Positions 63,607 to 64,000 of a stretch of DNA of 64,000 nt are shown here, in pieces. Position 1 is the stretch's first letter, and every line of letters begins with the position of its first letter. The notes under the pieces are model-generated. The model made no database searches. It saw only the letters and a program-made list of their open reading frames with translations, and was not told the DNA's origin. Source of the DNA: VXNE01 sp965217825. Its GTDB lineage: Bacteria; Pseudomonadota; Gammaproteobacteria; Pseudomonadales; Azotimanducaceae. The stretch is from positions 1,240,001-1,304,000 of the forward strand of contig OZ244571.1 in NCBI GenBank assembly GCA_965217825.1, given 5' to 3'. The position numbers and the translations under genes were made by a program.

Positions 63607-64000
63607 CTTTCCACTCCCTTTGATCCTTCGTGTCTCGCCCGGTCGGTGGCCGCTTGCCGGCGGAGCGTCTCGGGCACGAAGACTACCAGCAAACAGATGC
63701 CCACGAAGGCCATCCCGCCGGTGGATGTGCAGGCGATGGCAAGCGACGTCAATTGCGCTACCCACCCCATGATGAAAGGTCCCACCGCCGCGCCCACGTC
63801 GCCCACCAGACGCCAGACGCCGAGAAATTCACCGCGTCCCTGCGCGGGAGACAGGTCTCCGCCGAGCGTCATGAAGATGCCGGTGCCGAAACCGTTGCCG
63901 AGCCCGGCAAGGATGCCTACCGCAGCGAAGGTCCAGAAGCTGCCAGCGAACGGCAGGGCGGCGACGCCGAGGCCCAGCAGCAGCATCGCGGGTCCCAACG
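63603..64000 (-). CDS. MFS transporter, C-terminal part (cut by window edge)
   Basis: The visible about 132 residues include four hydrophobic helices (AMLLLGLGVAALPFAGSFW, FAAVGILAGLGNGFGTGIFM, DVGAAVGPFIMGWVAQLTS, GMAFVGICLLVVFVPETL) and the family text LAGLGNGFGTGIFMTLGGDL, characteristic of the second half of a 12-TM major facilitator. The N-terminal part lies beyond 64000. The substrate is unknown. Its stop overlaps the start of the flavin oxidoreductase gene. Confidence 0.88.
   Translation of the reverse strand, partial: LGPAMLLLGLGVAALPFAGSFWTFAAVGILAGLGNGFGTGIFMTLGGDLSPAQGRGEFLGVWRLVGDVGAAVGPFIMGWVAQLTSLAIACTSTGGMAFVGICLLVVFVPETLRRQAATDRARHEGSKGVER

Noticed and set aside
1..64000. tRNA, rRNA genes and CRISPR arrays
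   Set aside because: No T-loop-like GGTTCGAnTCC context with a cloverleaf, no rRNA sequence and no regularly spaced repeats were found by eye.

Overview
The window is GC-rich (low-to-mid 60s percent by eye) and almost wholly protein-coding. It reads as a proteobacterial chromosome, most likely a marine or host-associated gammaproteobacterium. The support is serine hydroxymethyltransferase, TldD/PmbA, a TRAP transporter, a urea carboxylase operon, MntA/HepT and IS91-type transposases. The lineage is inferred from gene content only. No tRNA, rRNA or CRISPR array was recognised.

Layout. 1-425 holds the start of glyA (minus strand, cut by the window edge). 0.6-4.0 kb is accessory: an AlbA_2/RecG-C-type ATPase, an orphan DUF433 antitoxin, a gloB gene broken by an internal partial duplication, and a Uma2 stub. 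4.2-9.7 kb is a decaying urea amidolyase operon: an internally deleted urea-carboxylase-associated protein, an intact urea carboxylase and a broken allophanate hydrolase. 9.7-20 kb carries an aldo/keto reductase, an HtrA-like protein without its catalytic triad, an IS630-like MITE, a Uma2 nuclease, a helicase-associated protein, an N-acyl-D-amino-acid deacylase-type amidohydrolase, a DprA-like protein and an acyl-CoA synthetase. 20-26.5 kb (minus strand) has pmbA-tldD and a long-form isoleucyl-tRNA synthetase preceded by a convincing T-box leader with an AUC specifier codon. 26.9-30.8 kb is a three-gene operon (di-heme peroxidase, membrane histidine kinase, membrane coiled-coil protein). 31.4-36.1 kb is a DctPQM TRAP transporter followed by an FAD oxidoreductase.

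36-48 kb is a plastic region. It holds an AAA/DUF4143 ATPase behind a near-perfect palindrome, a type III restriction remnant, an AlbA_2 ATPase overlapping an mntA-hepT pair, a chimeric duplication that cuts off the end of hepT, a damaged IS91 transposase, an operon of two P-loop ATPases (one with TPRs), and a graveyard of IS91, integrase and ISNCY-like fragments. 47.9-55.6 kb is one giant secreted subtilase-like gene with GLUG and fibronectin-like modules. 56-58 kb is an RHS stub interrupted by a second IS91 transposase. 58-60.6 kb is a GntR-ABC operon with a frameshifted ATPase. 60.7-61.3 kb is a Phd/VapC module with a palindromic operator. 61.4-64 kb has an SDR remnant fused to a third copy of the DUF4143 gene end, a peroxiredoxin with an in-frame UGA at its peroxidatic position, a luciferase-like flavin oxidoreductase and the end of an MFS transporter.

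The two strongest findings are the probable selenoprotein peroxiredoxin (a SECIS-like hairpin begins about 20 bases after the UGA) and the T-box-controlled ileS, which is unusual for a proteobacterium. The general theme is gene erosion by frameshifts, partial duplications and IS activity: at least nine genes are broken or truncated.
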